From Asterias rubens (Eukaryota > Echinodermata > Asteroidea > Forcipulatida > Asteriidae), in NCBI RefSeq assembly GCF_902459465.1, contig NC_047081.1:806001-870000 (forward strand): DNA of 64,000 nucleotides, given 5' to 3'. Below are positions 51,512 through 63,985 of this stretch, piece after piece; the stretch's first letter is position 1, and each line of letters opens with the position of its first letter. The notes beneath the pieces were generated by a model. It was not told where the DNA came from and did no database searches. It saw nothing but the letters and a program-made list of their open reading frames with translations. The position numbers and the translations under genes were made by a program.

Positions 51512-52464
51512 AGTATGCAAAAGTGATTAATGATGTGGTTTTGGAATGTCTAGGTAGCATCTTCATTGTATTGTCTTGCGTAATTATCAGCGTTGAAAGC
51601 CGGCAGAGCTGAGGCACTGCTTGGCCTGGGAGTGGAAGAGCTAGTTCTGAAACCTTTTTATTTTGATGGACAGGGCAGTCCTTTGATGGACAGGGCGGCC
51701 CCTTGATGGAAGGGGCAGTTTTTGCTAGATGGTCAGCTGTCAGTCAGGTACCACTCTGTGCTTATCCTGGACCCTGGGGAGTGATGTACAGTGGGCCTGT
51801 AGTCGAGGGTCACTGGAACAATTAAGTAATTAAACATGAGGTTTGAGATCACAGTGTTGAGTGTGCATCAGTTGGGACTTGTAAGATATTGATGTCAGGC
51901 TTTAAAGTCCAAGACAAAGGATTAGAACTGTCATCTTGTTACAGTTTCTTTATTTGTGCACAACATGGACGTTAAACCCATGTTTGTATGAGGAAGACTG
52001 GCTATTGCCAGCTTGGTGTTAACATCCCTTGTGGGAGTTTGCTGAGCTCTCTTGATGAGAAGATCATCTATACAAACAAACTGTGATGTTTCCGTCAGCC
52101 AAATCATTGATAATTTATCATCCCTTCTGTCGGGAAGATATGTTTTGTGAAGATATGATTTGGTTTGAACATTGTGCATGCAAATATCCAGGGTTTGACT
52201 GGCCAACAGGACCATCTCAAAAGTATCTAAACATTTTAAGTGCTGTGTTTTGGACTTCTTAGTTTTTAACCATTCGGCGGCTTGAGCCAAGGCTAGCATT
52301 TATAAGCATGGTACCCTATTGGTTGAATGTTCAGCTGGTTAGTCTTCGTCACAAGTCACAGCCAACTGATAAAGTCAAGCTATATCGCTTTGAACTTTAG
52401 AGAGCTGTCTCACTGTTGCTCTCTATCCCTAATCTGCATTAAAAATATTTGAGCAAATCACCAG

Positions 52465-52650
52465 GGTCCAATTTCATTTAAAGCCTATACACACAAAATT
52501 GTGCTAAGCACAGATAGTATTGCTTTAGCAGAAACAGTTTACCAGCCAAGTTTGCATTGCTGTCGCTGGTGCCCCACTCAATTTTTGCTTAGCAAAGAAA
52601 TTTGTCCAGCGCTATTTTCTGCTAAACAACTTTGTGAAATTTGGCCCAGG
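52465..52650. mobile_element. Palindromic element, CTTAGCAGCTCT family (diverged)
   Basis: GGTCCAATTTCATTTAAAGC, TGTGCTAAGCACAGATAG and, at the right, TTTTTGCTTAGCAAAGAAAT, TAAACAACTTTGTGAAATTT. CTGGTGCCCCACTCA is shared with the copy near 55245. Confidence 0.55.
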
Positions 52651-53463
52651 TCAGCTTTTAATTGGAAACTGTAGCTTGAGCGTGTGTGTGTGACAGGGGG
52701 AAATTATTCTGAGCAGCCATACGGCAGTGTCCGGTCATTTTTTCCCAGGGTTGTGAAGAAAAAAGTATGTCTTGAAGGAGTTTACTTACTGAGACAGTCT
52801 CCCACCCATTGTGCCATTTTCTATTGTAGAAATCTCAAAACATACAAGGTGTCACTCTGAAATAGAAACTGAATGCAATACTCGTACAGAGGTTTTGAGT
52901 TGCATGTCCGATTAAGAGAGGTCCATTACTTGCTTCTTTCGTTTTTTTCTCTTCCCGTTTTGTTCACCCCGTATTTGTTTTAATTTCTCATGTGCCCTGT
53001 GAGCTGCCACAGTTTATTTCCAGTATAATTTTTGAACTGACTTTAACAGGTGAAAATCTTGATGATTCACAGCTTTTATTTTTTACCCCTGTCGTCCTCT
53101 CAAAACAAGGCACTTGGAAATCATAGTTTGGGGATCATCTCTAGAGAGAAGTTGCTTATTTTTATTTTGACTAATCCACGATTCGTCTTGATTGTTTAGT
53201 TGTAAATCAGTGAGCCTTTGAGGGGTTTGGGTACTGGTGACTCAAAAGGGGGACCAGGGGGAAAGTAGGGAGGGACATATCCCAGAAAAGTAGGGCGCTT
53301 ACAAGAACGTCATGGAGTCCACAAAACATTCTGTCAATGTTCCACTTGTCATTTGTTTTACTTGGGCTTTTTCCAAACCTCTGATAGGCTCTGTTTCTGG
53401 TTCCTTCCTCTGTTGTTCAAAAGACGCCCAGGCGCTCCTCTGCTTAACACTATGGTGGGTAAA

Positions 53464-53628
53464 GACTAAAGGTCGACAAATTGTCGGTCGCGCGATGGTC
53501 GTGCGATGGAAATCTTGACGCGCGATCATAAAAAGACACAGTTTTTAGGCCTCAGTCTTAGAGGATTGCGCGTAAGATTTCCATCGCGCGACCATCGCGC
53601 GACCGGCTATAAGCCGGCCTTAACACTT
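53464..53628. mobile_element. MITE with GC-rich inverted arms
   Basis: Left arm GGTCGCGCGATGGTCGTGCG, ATGGAAATCTTGACGCGCGA; right arm ATTGCGCGTAAGATTTCCAT, CGCGCGACCATCGCGCGACC. The ends TAAAGGTCGAC and GCCGGCCTTA suggest a wider inverted pair. It is a CpG-dense island within AT-rich DNA. Confidence 0.75.
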
Positions 53629-53629
53629 T

Positions 53630-53815
53630 GGTGGGTATAAAGCAGATAAAACAGGGGGCCAAATGTAAACTGGGTGTCCTAAACATACCCAGACACCCCT
53701 CTCCCTAACACATAGTGGGTACAGCAGATAAAACAGCGGCACTAAATTTACAACAGGGTGTCCCGACGACACCCAGACACCCCTCTTGGTGGGTACAGTA
53801 CGCTCAGGGTTCACA
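53630..53815 (+). repeat. Tandem duplication, ~78-bp unit
   Basis: GTGGGTA followed by AAGCAGATAAAACAG or CAGCAGATAAAACAG, then AAACTGGGTGTCC or CAACAGGGTGTCC, then CCCAGACACCCCTC, occurs at about 53630 and 53707. A third partial start (GGTGGGTACAGTACG) is at 53786. Confidence 0.8.
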
Positions 53816-54921
53816 GGAAACTCATGAATGTGACATTTTTCCAGAGTTCATCGAGGACAGATAACCTTTTAACGGCCCAGAGACTAGATTCAGTTAGTCA
53901 TGAAGGGGGCACCTAAATGTATCTCTAGAGAGAAGAGACTCATCGCCAAGTTGCCTCGGCGTAATCGTGCCACGGCCTTAACACATGTACCTCGACGACT
54001 CCAAAAATAAACCATGTCCGAACTCTGGTATGTTGTAAAGAGGGGGGAGGGCTTTAGTTTAATTGGAGCTGGCGGGGAGATGATGATGTTGCCATGGCGA
54101 TGTGTTGCTCTGCTGGGTTACCCTGGGGAAAATGAGCTGGACTTTTAAAATATCGCAGACATCTTGTTTTTCCTGAAGGAGTTATCTGAGTGTGTCTTGA
54201 GATATTGGGGAGGTGGTTTACACCATCAAGATTTGTTGGCGCAAGATTTTTTAAAGGTGCAGGAGCTTTGAAACTTAAATTGGTGATACATGTCAAGGTT
54301 TGTAGCTAGAATTTCACAAGATTCTTTTTTGATGAGCTTATATTATGCCTTCACAGGTTTGATATTTCAGGCACATTTTGGTTGTCATAAAATGCGGATG
54401 CTGGTCATTAACAATTACAAGCTTTGTCCTTGCATTCAGCCAACCAGATTTTTTATCTTACAACCAGATGGTCATGCACCCCTGGAAAGACTACAAAGTA
54501 TCGGTCCTTTAAAGAAAACTACAGGATTTGTGACTATGAAGAGAAATAGTTGATTTGGTTCCAATCCGGAAGCTCACAAATGTAACTGCACCTTTAAGCT
54601 TTGATTTACAAATAGGTTTTGTTTTACAAGTAACAACTGAACAAAGGGAAGTGATACTGGCCTACCCAGGAAATTGTCATTACACTGGAAACAAGCTTGA
54701 TTGTTCGAGTGATTACATTTATATATTTGTATAATATCAAAACGACAACTGGGCGTATAGTAGTGTCATCAAACTATTTGTGCAGAGCCCTTGTTCCTGT
54801 GAAATCATTGATATTTTATAAAACATTTACATTTTTACACAGATCATCAAAACGAAGCCGAGACATTTCTGATTTTTTTTCTTGTCAATTGGTGTTGTCA
54901 GACTACTTAGGCTGCCCAAAA

Positions 54922-54999
54922 AGGGCACCTAGGCCAGGAGCAGTGTCCATAAGCACAGAAAGGGCACCTAGGCCAGGAGCAGTGTCCATAAGCACAGAA
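54922..54999 (+). repeat. Two exact 39-bp tandem copies
   Basis: AGGGCACCTAGGCCAGGAGC continuing to AAGCACAGAA starts at 54922 and again at 54961. The copies appear identical, implying a recent duplication, and sit at the edge of a CTTAGCAGCTCT-family element that runs to about 55305. Confidence 0.9.
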
Positions 55000-55305
55000 A
55001 GCAGCTAAGCACTACAAAACTATGCTTCCAGAAAAAGGTTACCAGCCTTAGTACCATGTCACATGTAAAATCTGCAACTGGTAGAACCTGCTTATTGCTA
55101 AGCAAAAAACTTTAAAAGCTACATTTTCTGCTTAAAAGCAACTCTATGGAAGCTTGTAGCAAAACAACTTGCTAAGCACACATAAATCTTGCCTAAAAGG
55201 AAACTGGTTAGCAGCCAAAACTCCATAAAGTTTACGTTTTTGAAACTGGTGCCCCACTCATTTTATGCTTAGCAAAAGAAATTTGCTTAGCAATATTTTC
55301 TGCTT
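55000..55305. mobile_element. Two CTTAGCAGCTCT-family fragments in tandem
   Basis: First fragment 54988-55155 (AAGCAGCTAAGCACTACAAA ... TTTTCTGCTTAAAAGCAACT), second 55145-55305 (TTGCTAAGCACACATAAATC ... GCTTAGCAATATTTTCTGCT). Both keep inverted ends but have diverged. Confidence 0.5.
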
Positions 55306-56244
55306 AATTATACTCAGGTCATTAGATGTTATGACTGCCATGTCCTCCATTGCAACCATGTAACTTCCAATCTTGACTTTCCTGAGTGAATTAACTTGCG
55401 GTTTTTCTCCTGTTAATTAAAACTAAAAAAAATTCAGTAATTGATCATGACTTTTAATTGGACAGTTGGTACTTAGCATACCAGTTTACGTCCAATCACA
55501 AGGCTTCTTTGATTGATTCGGTAGTTTCTACCAAGGGTATGCAGTCAGAGGGGTGAGTAAACATTAACCACAGTGCTTCACACCCCGGGACGATGACTTG
55601 CATTTTGATTGGCCACATCAATGACTTCCAGACAATCCCTTCAAGTTGATTGGCCGTCGATTACGTAACCAAACACATGTGGTGGAACACCAAGGGTTTT
55701 GTGGGTTTTTCTCCCCAATCCAATCGAGGATTTTGGGTTGATGGATGACTAACAAACGCTGACCACAATGATGCATCCTGAGCAGCGAGGGAATGGTAGT
55801 CACGGCCGCTCCTTATGGTTGACACCCTCCTGATCGAGCATAAAACCGTGTAAACCCAATCAAACTGACCATTACCGCCGCCCCCAATGGACTAAGAACA
55901 GGTCACCCATCAATTGGCTGCAGTTTTCAGAGGACGGACAGCTTAATGTCAGAGCAAATCACTTCTGAGAGATAAATTTCAAACTTGTTTTGGACGGACT
56001 TGCTGTTGAATTTGTTACAGCCGGTTTGGATAGTCATCAAAGTTGATATTTAAATTGCTACATATGACACATTGCGTTGACAGAATACATCAGGTAGATT
56101 GATGTGGCACGTAAGTTAAAGAGAACAAAGCTTGACATTTCTAACCTTGAATTTCTAACCTTTTTGCAGATATTCCAAAGCTCTTTTTAAAATAATAATA
56201 ATAGCGCATCAGGCCTCGAAATAATCCACGGCACCCACGGCTTT

Positions 56245-56355
56245 ATGTCCCATCCGAAGGAAACACAAGTGTCATGACTTGGACTCGAACCCACACTCTG
56301 CTGATCAGAAACACTAGAGTTCGAGTCCAGTGCTCTTGACCTCTCGGACAAGACA
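56245..56355 (-). mobile_element. tRNA-derived SINE, family A (short)
   Basis: On the minus strand: GTCTTGTCCGAGAGGTCAAG, GTGGGTTCGAGTCCAAGTCA, TGACACTTGTGTTTCCTTCG. Truncated soon after the head. Confidence 0.55.
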
Positions 56356-56857
56356 CAGCATGGTGTGGCTAAGGTTGATGACAAGGGTCAGCGACCATTG
56401 GTGTATAAAACGCATTTTTTAAGACTTGCTTTTACTTGAACTTCACAAAAAGCCACAAAGGTCACTGCCCTGTGTCACTTGAAAATGTGCCCCTAAACTT
56501 TTGTATTTTCTAATTGAATTACTTTTTTTCTGCTCTAATAGAAAGTAAAGTTTGTTCAATAAGTCAGTTCCACTTGTGGTTTCTAACTTGACATTAAGGT
56601 GTTCCGTTACAGCCGCTTCCCAGATTGTATTGAAACCCAGGCGTGATCCTTGGCTTTAGGGCGTTTAAGGTTGAATGACTTCTGTCTTGAGCCCCCATTC
56701 CTTAAGATATTGACAAAAACAGGAAAACCACCAATATATAGGACTCAATGTTGATAGAGCACCAGCACATAATTCTGGAGGTTGTAGGCTCAAATCCTGC
56801 TTTTGTGAATATTTCCTTTTTCCCCAAAAACTAGAAAGTAAACTCCTCACCTGGGTT

Positions 56858-56985
56858 AGGCCACATCCAAACCGAATTGCCAGCTACAGCTACGGCTACG
56901 ACTGCTGTTAAGGGTGCCATCAATGCATGATAAACTGGAAATCTAGCCATAGCCGTAACTGTAGCCACCAATGTGGACATGACAG
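56858..56985. mobile_element. Palindromic element, GCTACAGCTACGGCTA type
   Basis: Ends CCACATCCAAAC / GTGGACATGAC are partly inverted. Inner CAGCTACAGCTACGGCTACG is matched in reverse by TAGCCATAGCCGTAACTGTA. The centre contains GCCATCAATGCATGATAAAC. Confidence 0.55.
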
Positions 56986-58553
56986 ATTACATAATTTACA
57001 AAACTCAAATGAATCACGTCCACTTTCTGAAGCTTCTTAAGCTTGATTGTCGACGACGATTGCCAAACAGCTGTTTCATCCATTTGTTGTTGTTTTGTTT
57101 TTTATTGAGGGTAGAATGTGGAAACAAAACTTGTTGAGCCTTGATAAGTGGTATGTTGGTTCTGTGAATGTGAAGCGGGGCCTGGAACTGGTTTAAAGAT
57201 AATAGGCAGACTGTTTAAGGTACCCTCACTGTGTACGTTTTGCAATTTCTTGGGACTGTCTCGGCCTGCAACCAGTTCACTGTGAAATTCAGTTTGGCCC
57301 AAAGCCAGTAATTTGTTCACTTGGCCAGTCCCCCAAACAACCGAGCAAATCTTGCAGTCTTGTTTTTTTGCAAACACATACTTATGAAATTTTGCTAACA
57401 TATTCTTAATCTATTTAATTCCAAATATCATCCTTTAAATTCAGCAAATATTTAAAAAGAAGAAAACATTTTCATTCCTTGTAATTGGAAGTAATGTTTT
57501 CATTGCATATTCTTTGATAAATAATCTCTGATGAGGCCTCCTGGACAACCATTTTTTATTCGTACTTTTTAAAGGAAATTTCCTTCCAGTACAGTGGAAA
57601 CTGATTTGATTTCCTCTTTCAAATAAAGCATGGTATGTTTCCCAGCTGTTTGAGCAATCCGCTGGTGATGCATCTTTAAGGTCCAAGTCTCGATTGACTC
57701 ATAAACTGACTTTCCTTTCGATGGAGCGGGGGGGGGGGGGGGGTTGTGATCAGCCTTGAGTCCTGAACAGCTAGGATATGCCAGGATTAGTCGTTGGTCA
57801 CTTCTACGATTAGAAATGAGCTTCCAATGACTTGACATTGATAAAGGGAGCCCCACCTGTGTGTATTTGTGGTTACAGCGTCGAGTCGTGTGGTTGGGGA
57901 TCTCAGAGCCCTCCTAGTGGATTGTACTCCGTGCTTTTTTATCTCTCGAAGGAAAACTATACTCAATGTCGACTTGACTTGGACGTTTCTTTGTGGTTGG
58001 TGAATCAATTTGATGGTGTATTTAAAGTCAGTGTCATGAAGACGGCGCCAGTTGTTCTTTGTCAGAGTGGTAGTGGCTTGTCTTAGGAGTGTCTTGTTAA
58101 ATTTCGCTCAAGCGCCAAACTGTGGTAGTTTTCATTAGACAAAACATTGGAAAGACACAAGGTAAGACTGTAGGCGAATATTTGTTTGTTCCAGTCTTTT
58201 GAGTTGGATTGGTTCTTTAAGCTAGAGTCTTGTTGGCATAAATAGTTTAAAGGTAAAGTTTGGGTTTTTGGAACTGCTAGATTGGTTAAATCCTATATGA
58301 ATGTGTACAGTAAAACCAACCTGTGAACATTTCATTTCAAAAGTTGCATGCTTGATACATCGCTGAAAATCCGGGGCAGTTGTGTCATGGAAATGATTCT
58401 CAAAATGCTTTACACTATCGAGCTGCCATACCAAAAAAGTTTGTATTGCCGTACCTTTCCTTTTAGACCTACTTGTAAATTAAGTGCAAGGTTTACCTCT
58501 TTTAAAAACTATATTTGACAATTTTTTTTTCATCATCTTTTTCCCCCGTTGCA

Positions 58554-58846
58554 GTGATGAAATAAACTGATCATCTCCCTCCTACAATCCTTGACTCCAA
58601 CCATGACCGACTTAAGACGATTTATGTGTCAAGACACGAACTATAGTGGCTGGTTAATGAACCGGTCCTCACATGGACTCAATATCTTCCGTCACTGGCA
58701 TCGGAGTTGGTTCATCTTAGCTGATGGCCACCTTCATTACTTCAAACACCAGGGCAGTATACCGCTGCATGGCTGCCGGCTGACCTCACGGACGAGTAAC
58801 AATGGAGATAATGAGCCGCTCGGATACGTACTAGAAATACATCCAG
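58554..58846 (+). CDS. First coding exon of a PH-domain protein (partial)
   Basis: A strong acceptor (TTTTTCCCCCGTTGCAG) precedes 58554 and a donor (GTAGGT) follows 58846. The ATG at 58603 is preceded in frame by TGATGA at the exon start, and the other two frames also stop before it, so translation must begin inside this exon. The 81 residues give MTDLRRFMCQDTNYSGWLMN, then a pleckstrin-homology N-terminal half: GWL opening strand, RHWHRSWFILADGHLHYFKH (the W-x-x-x-W/F-x-L pattern of strand 3) and LGYVLEIHPG. PH domains bind phosphoinositides or proteins at membranes. The remaining PH strands and C-terminal helix must lie in later exons beyond the window or in this long intron. The fold is clear; the family is not. 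A resemblance to FilGAP-type RhoGAP PH domains is only an impression. Confidence 0.75.
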
Positions 58847-59009
58847 GTAGGTTTCTCTTGGAATCTTTGAGCATCGTCTCTCGTCGAGCGAGAGAAATTG
58901 GGGGGGGCAACAGCCACATTAAATGCAAAAAACTAATATAATCTAGTGCAGAGATGTTTTTTTAACTAGTAACTAGTATCTTGTTTTGACCCTCACACCG
59001 ATGTGTTTT

Positions 59010-59150
59010 TTGCACTATAATACTCAGTACTTTCAAAAGTTCTGTAAAAACATGGGATTCGAACCCATGACCTGTGCATTGCTAGAGCAGATATCTCACC
59101 ACTAGACCATCTAGCTAGCCCGATGGCTAGGGACAGTTCAAATCCTATAT
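59010..59150 (-). mobile_element. tRNA-derived SINE, family C
   Basis: On the minus strand: GCTAGATGGTCTAGTGGTGA, GTCATGGGTTCGAATCCCAT, then ACAGAACTTTTGAAAGTACT and CACATCGGTGTGAGGGTCAA, as in the 33825 copy. Confidence 0.6.
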
Positions 59151-59319
59151 GTTAGCAGCGGGCGGGTATGTGTCACTTCTCAAATTACCCCCCCCCCCCT
59201 ACAAACTCCCTAACTACCCTCCAACCAGGACCCTTGTTTTACCCCTCTTAACCTTGACATTACATTGACATTTCATTCCATCATTCCACTTCACTCCTAA
59301 TAAAATCAAACACCATTTC

Positions 59320-59477
59320 ACAAAATTCTTTGCGGCTTTTGCGGTTACCACCTTGGTATTTCCCCGGTACCCAACATTCCCCTTGACATGACCACCAACG
59401 TCCGAGCCACATTCTCAGACCTCACCCCCGGCTTCCTCCAGAACCCAGATCTCGCATCCGTGCAAGAGTGCAAAGCG
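59320..59477 (+). other. Open stretch with donor, possible exon (unrecognised)
   Basis: One frame is open from a TAA near 59300 to AAAGCG followed by GTATCC at 59478 and reads ...NIPLDMTTNVRATF and FSDLTPGFLQNPDLASVQEC. Base composition is richer in C than the flanks, as in a coding exon. No clear acceptor and no recognised family, so it could be chance. Confidence 0.15.
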
Positions 59478-60344
59478 GTATCCTGTATTTGTGGCTGGGG
59501 TTATTTCCCCTGGGGATGAGGGTGAACTCTAGACGGTGCCCCGCAGCGGTTATCGTGGAGAGTATGTTATGGCGATACATTGAGGGAAACCTAGGAATTC
59601 TAGTGCACGAGTCTGTCAGCCCACTTTTTTGTGGGCCGGGTCAAAGCATCAGGCCTTTAACTTTTTTCCACTTTTGTTTTCTTCCATTTTCTACCAGTAT
59701 TTATGAAGGTTGGTCGAAAGAGAGAATCACAGACCTTTTTTATTTATTTTCTAATAGGGTTTGGGACTAAAATAATTAAATAAAAGGGTAAAAAAGACCT
59801 GAAAATGTTGATATAAGATAAATTGTTTGAATTGCCTCTAGCTACATGTACCTGCCAAGCTCGTAGGACTATACTAGTGGGTAAAACATTTGCTCTAGAG
59901 TTGCAAAAGTCATAGGTTTGAACCTCACCCAAGTAATATGTCTTCCTGGTGGATCATTTTTCACAGGACTTGAGAAAAGAATTGAGTTACAGTTCTTGGT
60001 GCACATCTGTGTGAAGATTTGTTTTTACAGTTTTTGTTACGTTTTTATTTGGATCATACAAATTTTCTTCTAACAACATTTTTGTTTCTGCTTTTGGGAG
60101 GGTGGGGGATACTTATCTGACTCATTTTTTATTTCTCGGTTTAAGTACTTGGCTGTTCCAGTCACCATGTCAAAGTATGTGGGGGTGGCTTGCCCGTAGG
60201 AATGGTGTTGGATCCAGCTTGTAGCTGCTCATAGAAACGGTCAGAAATGTTGAAAGATAATCATCAAGCAAACTTTGTGTTGGGGGGGGGATGACATTGA
60301 ACCTGATGTATTATACCTCATTTTCCGAGTGCTTTAATAGTTTA

Positions 60345-60560
60345 AAGGTTGGCCCCATTTTCGTAGCTTAAAAAGCAGACAATATATCTCAATTGCTTAA
60401 CAATTTGCTGCTACAACTTACAAGCAGAAATAGAGCAGGATATACCCAGTCAGAACTCGTACTTGTCACACACGGCCCTGGTAACCTTATTCTGGTAAGC
60501 ATTATTTTGTTGCGCTAAGCTATGTGCTTAAGCAACTCTCTGAAATTGGGTCCTGTTCTG
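60345..60560. mobile_element. Palindromic element, CTTAGCAGCTCT family
   Basis: Left GGCCCCATTTTCGTAGCTTA and CAATTGCTTAACAATTTGCT; right TTCTGGTAAGCATTATTTTG, TTGCGCTAAGC and GTGCTTAAGCAACTCTCTGA, AATTGGGTCC. Confidence 0.6.
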
Positions 60561-63500
60561 TTGAGAACAGTTTGAGATTACCACCTGTTCCAATAGAGCT
60601 AGCTTTGTCGTAATGCAAGGGAAATGCCAGATAATCTTCCCCTACCCCTTTTGCAGGATTTTCATTAAACAACCGCCTTCCACACATTGTCCACACCTCC
60701 TAGCCCAGACTCAAACCCCCTAGTCTCTCTATTTCCCAATACCGTACCCTGTTTACAAAACAAACCAGAGCTCCCCTTTCGACACGAGGAGGAAGTGTCA
60801 GGTAATTAGAGGAAATATCTAGTCATCATGGAGCTTTCTTGTCATCATATAACGACAGCGTTTGACACTGACTAAGAAAACTCTCTCTCTCTACTTCTTT
60901 GAGAGGGTCTAAGGAATGTTTCCTCAGTCCAGGAGAGCGATTGCACTTTTCTCTTGTGACATACGGACGGACCAAAGGTGGACCAAAGGGAAGTCGCATA
61001 TTTAATGGTTATCTGTGGCCTACAATTCAAAATGTTGTAATGTGATCAGAGGGGGAAGCAAAACCTCTTGCAAATTGTTTCAAATGTTGTGAAAGTTCTT
61101 GCATGCTGTGTCTGGTCCTTGGTTGATTGACTCGCACTGTATCATCCCGGTAAAGAGCAAGGCATACCAAGAGTTCTAGCTTCAAAATTTGTTGAAAATT
61201 CAAAAACAGAGTGTCCAAAGAGTTGACAGTAACTCCTCTGGCTTATCGCTCTTGCTAATCTCGGTTAACATTCATCATTTGGTAAACTAATTCTTCTTAT
61301 TTTATCATTGCATTATTCAGGATTATCTTGGGTTTTTAAATGTCTATGAGATGGATTACAAGTGCTACTGGTTTACAATTTAAACTGTTTAAATCTCAGT
61401 TAACTTTCATCATCAGATTCTATCTCTGCATTCTTCAAGATTTGGATCTTTAAAGTTTTTGTCAGAGGATTACGTCATGGGCAAATGGTGGCAAGTAGTT
61501 TATTTACTTGTGGTTTTGAAAATTAAATCGTTACAGATACATTAGTAAAAGAAAATCGTCAGGTTATCATTGTTGTGTTCTTTATACTTGGTTGGAAGTT
61601 TCATTTGTGATTAAGTCATGAAATTTCATGACATTTGTGTCTCACAAGTCATTAACTACTTGCGGTCTCTAACCATTAAGCGATTAAATCTCACTTAATT
61701 GTCATTTCATTAGTAAACTGTTTCTTCAGCTTCTATCGTCTCAGTTTCACTTGCTCTCGTTTAACGGATTAAGCCTGCAGTGTGACTAAGTATGACTCCC
61801 TCATCGTGATAGTATCTCACTTTAAAATAATTGCCCCCATCTGTATTGTTGGACTCTTGACTGTGTTATAACTAGAACCGTCCCAACGTACACATTAAAA
61901 ACCTAAACTAGATCGTGTCTCGGACCAACTAAAAAAAAGCTTGAGTTCGAGCACAGATTCCATCTGTTGTTAATGGTTTGAGTTTAGATTTGGAAAAAGA
62001 TACAAGGTATTTTTTTATAATCTTGTACACTGGTGACCTCCGAAGCCCTAAGGTATTTTTATGACCAGACAGGAGGTCAAACAATGGTTCTCAATCTGAC
62101 CTTTTAAAAGTTTCAAAGGTTAAGATTTTTGTTGATGCTCTTTTTTACCAGATACTGAGAGGTAATGTTGGTCTGCTAGTTTGCATTTTGGGGAGGGAGG
62201 GGGGGGGGAATCAGGAAATGTTTTGTATAATATTCTGATTAAAGCCTATACAGTAGATCAGCCCTTGAACTCAGTAAGTTTGTTTACTTTTTGTTTTAGA
62301 TCATATTTGATACAGTTCACCAAAATTAATTTGTTCATTACATAATTGCTGTCCCTATTTCTTATAGTACATTTTACAATAATGTATCAATGCGTTTTAC
62401 ATTAGTGCCCTGGAATTTGGACCTTTATCATGTTTATAGAAATGCTATAAAAAAAAGGTTGCCAACATTATTACACAATTTCTGTGTGAATTGCTCTTAT
62501 TTCTTTCACAATACTTCTGAGATAAAATACATGTACAGGAGAAATTACAAAATAAAATAGTCAAGATTCCCAGAAATGTCTATGAACTAGTTTACATCTT
62601 GGCTGAGATACTTGGCAACCTTGCCAGCTGACGCATCTTTCCAGAAAATTCTTGAGCAATGAATTTTAGTTTATAATGAAGCATGTAATGTGCGGTAAAT
62701 GCGCCGCACCTGTTCGAGAATGTTACCAAACTTCCTGGTCGTCACGGCCCTGCGCTATAATTTACTATCAAATTCCACGCCCTTTCCTGTCCTACTTGTT
62801 TTTCAAACGAGAAATATTGCGAAAAAGGGTTGTAATGGTGGCAAGTTTAGACAGAGTTCCTTGTGAATACACTATGATTCATATCATATGAGATGTATGA
62901 CAATATTTTCAGGGACACACCAAGGAGTAAAAAAATAGTTGGGTGTGCGCCATCATTCAAACATGCATTAATGCGATGGCCTAATTCCATAAAGCTATTA
63001 AGCACAGAAATTTGCTAATACAGCAATGTCTTGCCTAGCAGATTTGGCATGGCGTGTCATAGCTGACCAGCTTTTAAGAGCAGAGGACGTGTTTAGTCCC
63101 GGTTGTTGCATATATTTGTCTTTGAGCAAGATACTTTACCATAATGGCTTTGTTTGATGGGACATTAAGCCGTAGGTCCCATGTACATGTACTAGAATTG
63201 GCAGTGCACATAAAAGTGTTTAAACACACTTGTAAGTAAAATGTTGCTCAAAATGCCTTATCTAACCATGTAAGGTTTTATTGCCATTAATTATAAGAGT
63301 GATTACTAAACAGACACCTTCTCTTAAAAAACATTTAAATGCAACTGAAAACCCTTATATGTTTCCATTGAGGTTTATTAAGCTGAAGGGAATGTGAAGT
63401 TAAAACCCTCGGATCGATTAAACGCTCATCAGAGATTAAGAGATAATTATTCGCATCGGGCAATAAAAGCTGAGTCAATCTAAGGCAGCCGCATGAATAA

Positions 63501-63837
63501 GTAGAAAATGCGTAGAGATACTGAAGATCGCTGAGTCAATATTTGCGGTGGGAGTCCTTAAACAGGTGTGTCTTGAACGAGGCAGTCTTTGGTGAATGTT
63601 CGGAGTCGCGTGTAGCGACAACCTGTTTGAGTCTCCTGGAGAGATAAGACTTTAAGAAGATGAGTCGCAGAAACTGCTGTCTTGGATGAAATACTGCAGA
63701 AGTCTTAAGTGGTAATTTGTGGTAAAGTCATGCAGGGCTACTTTCAAAAAGACTGTTGCGATATGTTTAAAATGCCAAACCATCAGGAACCAGATCTATG
63801 TAGATGTACTTTCATAGTTTAGAAGCGTTACACCCAA

Positions 63838-63985
63838 AGGGGTCAGGGGACTTCATCCTCTAGACCAAGGGAAGACCTAGGCCCACTTCCTTCGTTTCTT
63901 ATTCATGGCGATGTAGAGAGACTAGTTATGTAATACCAGAAGGTTCAGGGGGGTCATCCTCTAGACCAAGGCCTGGCTACCCATT
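63838..63985 (-). repeat. Reversed copy of the 30996-31430 tandem unit
   Basis: GGGGACTTCATCCTCTAGAC then CAAGGG, a spacer with TTATTCATGGCGATGTAGAG, then GGTTCAGGGGGGTCATCCTC and TAGACCAAGG. These are the reverse complements of CCTTGGTCTAGAGGATGA and CATCCCCATGAATAA in the 31-kb array. At least 1.3 units; it may continue past the window. Confidence 0.75.

Larger units (their letters stand above)
50516..58553. other. Long repeat-rich interval upstream of the PH-domain exon
   Basis: Apart from the short candidate exon at 51465 I see no convincing coding sequence in these 8 kb. It contains C-rich and G-rich runs near 50908-50930, 51112-51135 and 57727-57743, a family B SINE body (51945-52085), palindromic elements (52465, 53464, 54945, 56858), a duplicated ~78-bp block (53630-53815) and a family A SINE (56245). 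It is probably a first intron. Confidence 0.4.

Noticed and set aside
57832-58086. 84-codon plus-strand frame ahead of the PH exon
   Set aside because: No recognisable domain and no flanking splice sites that fit the PH gene.
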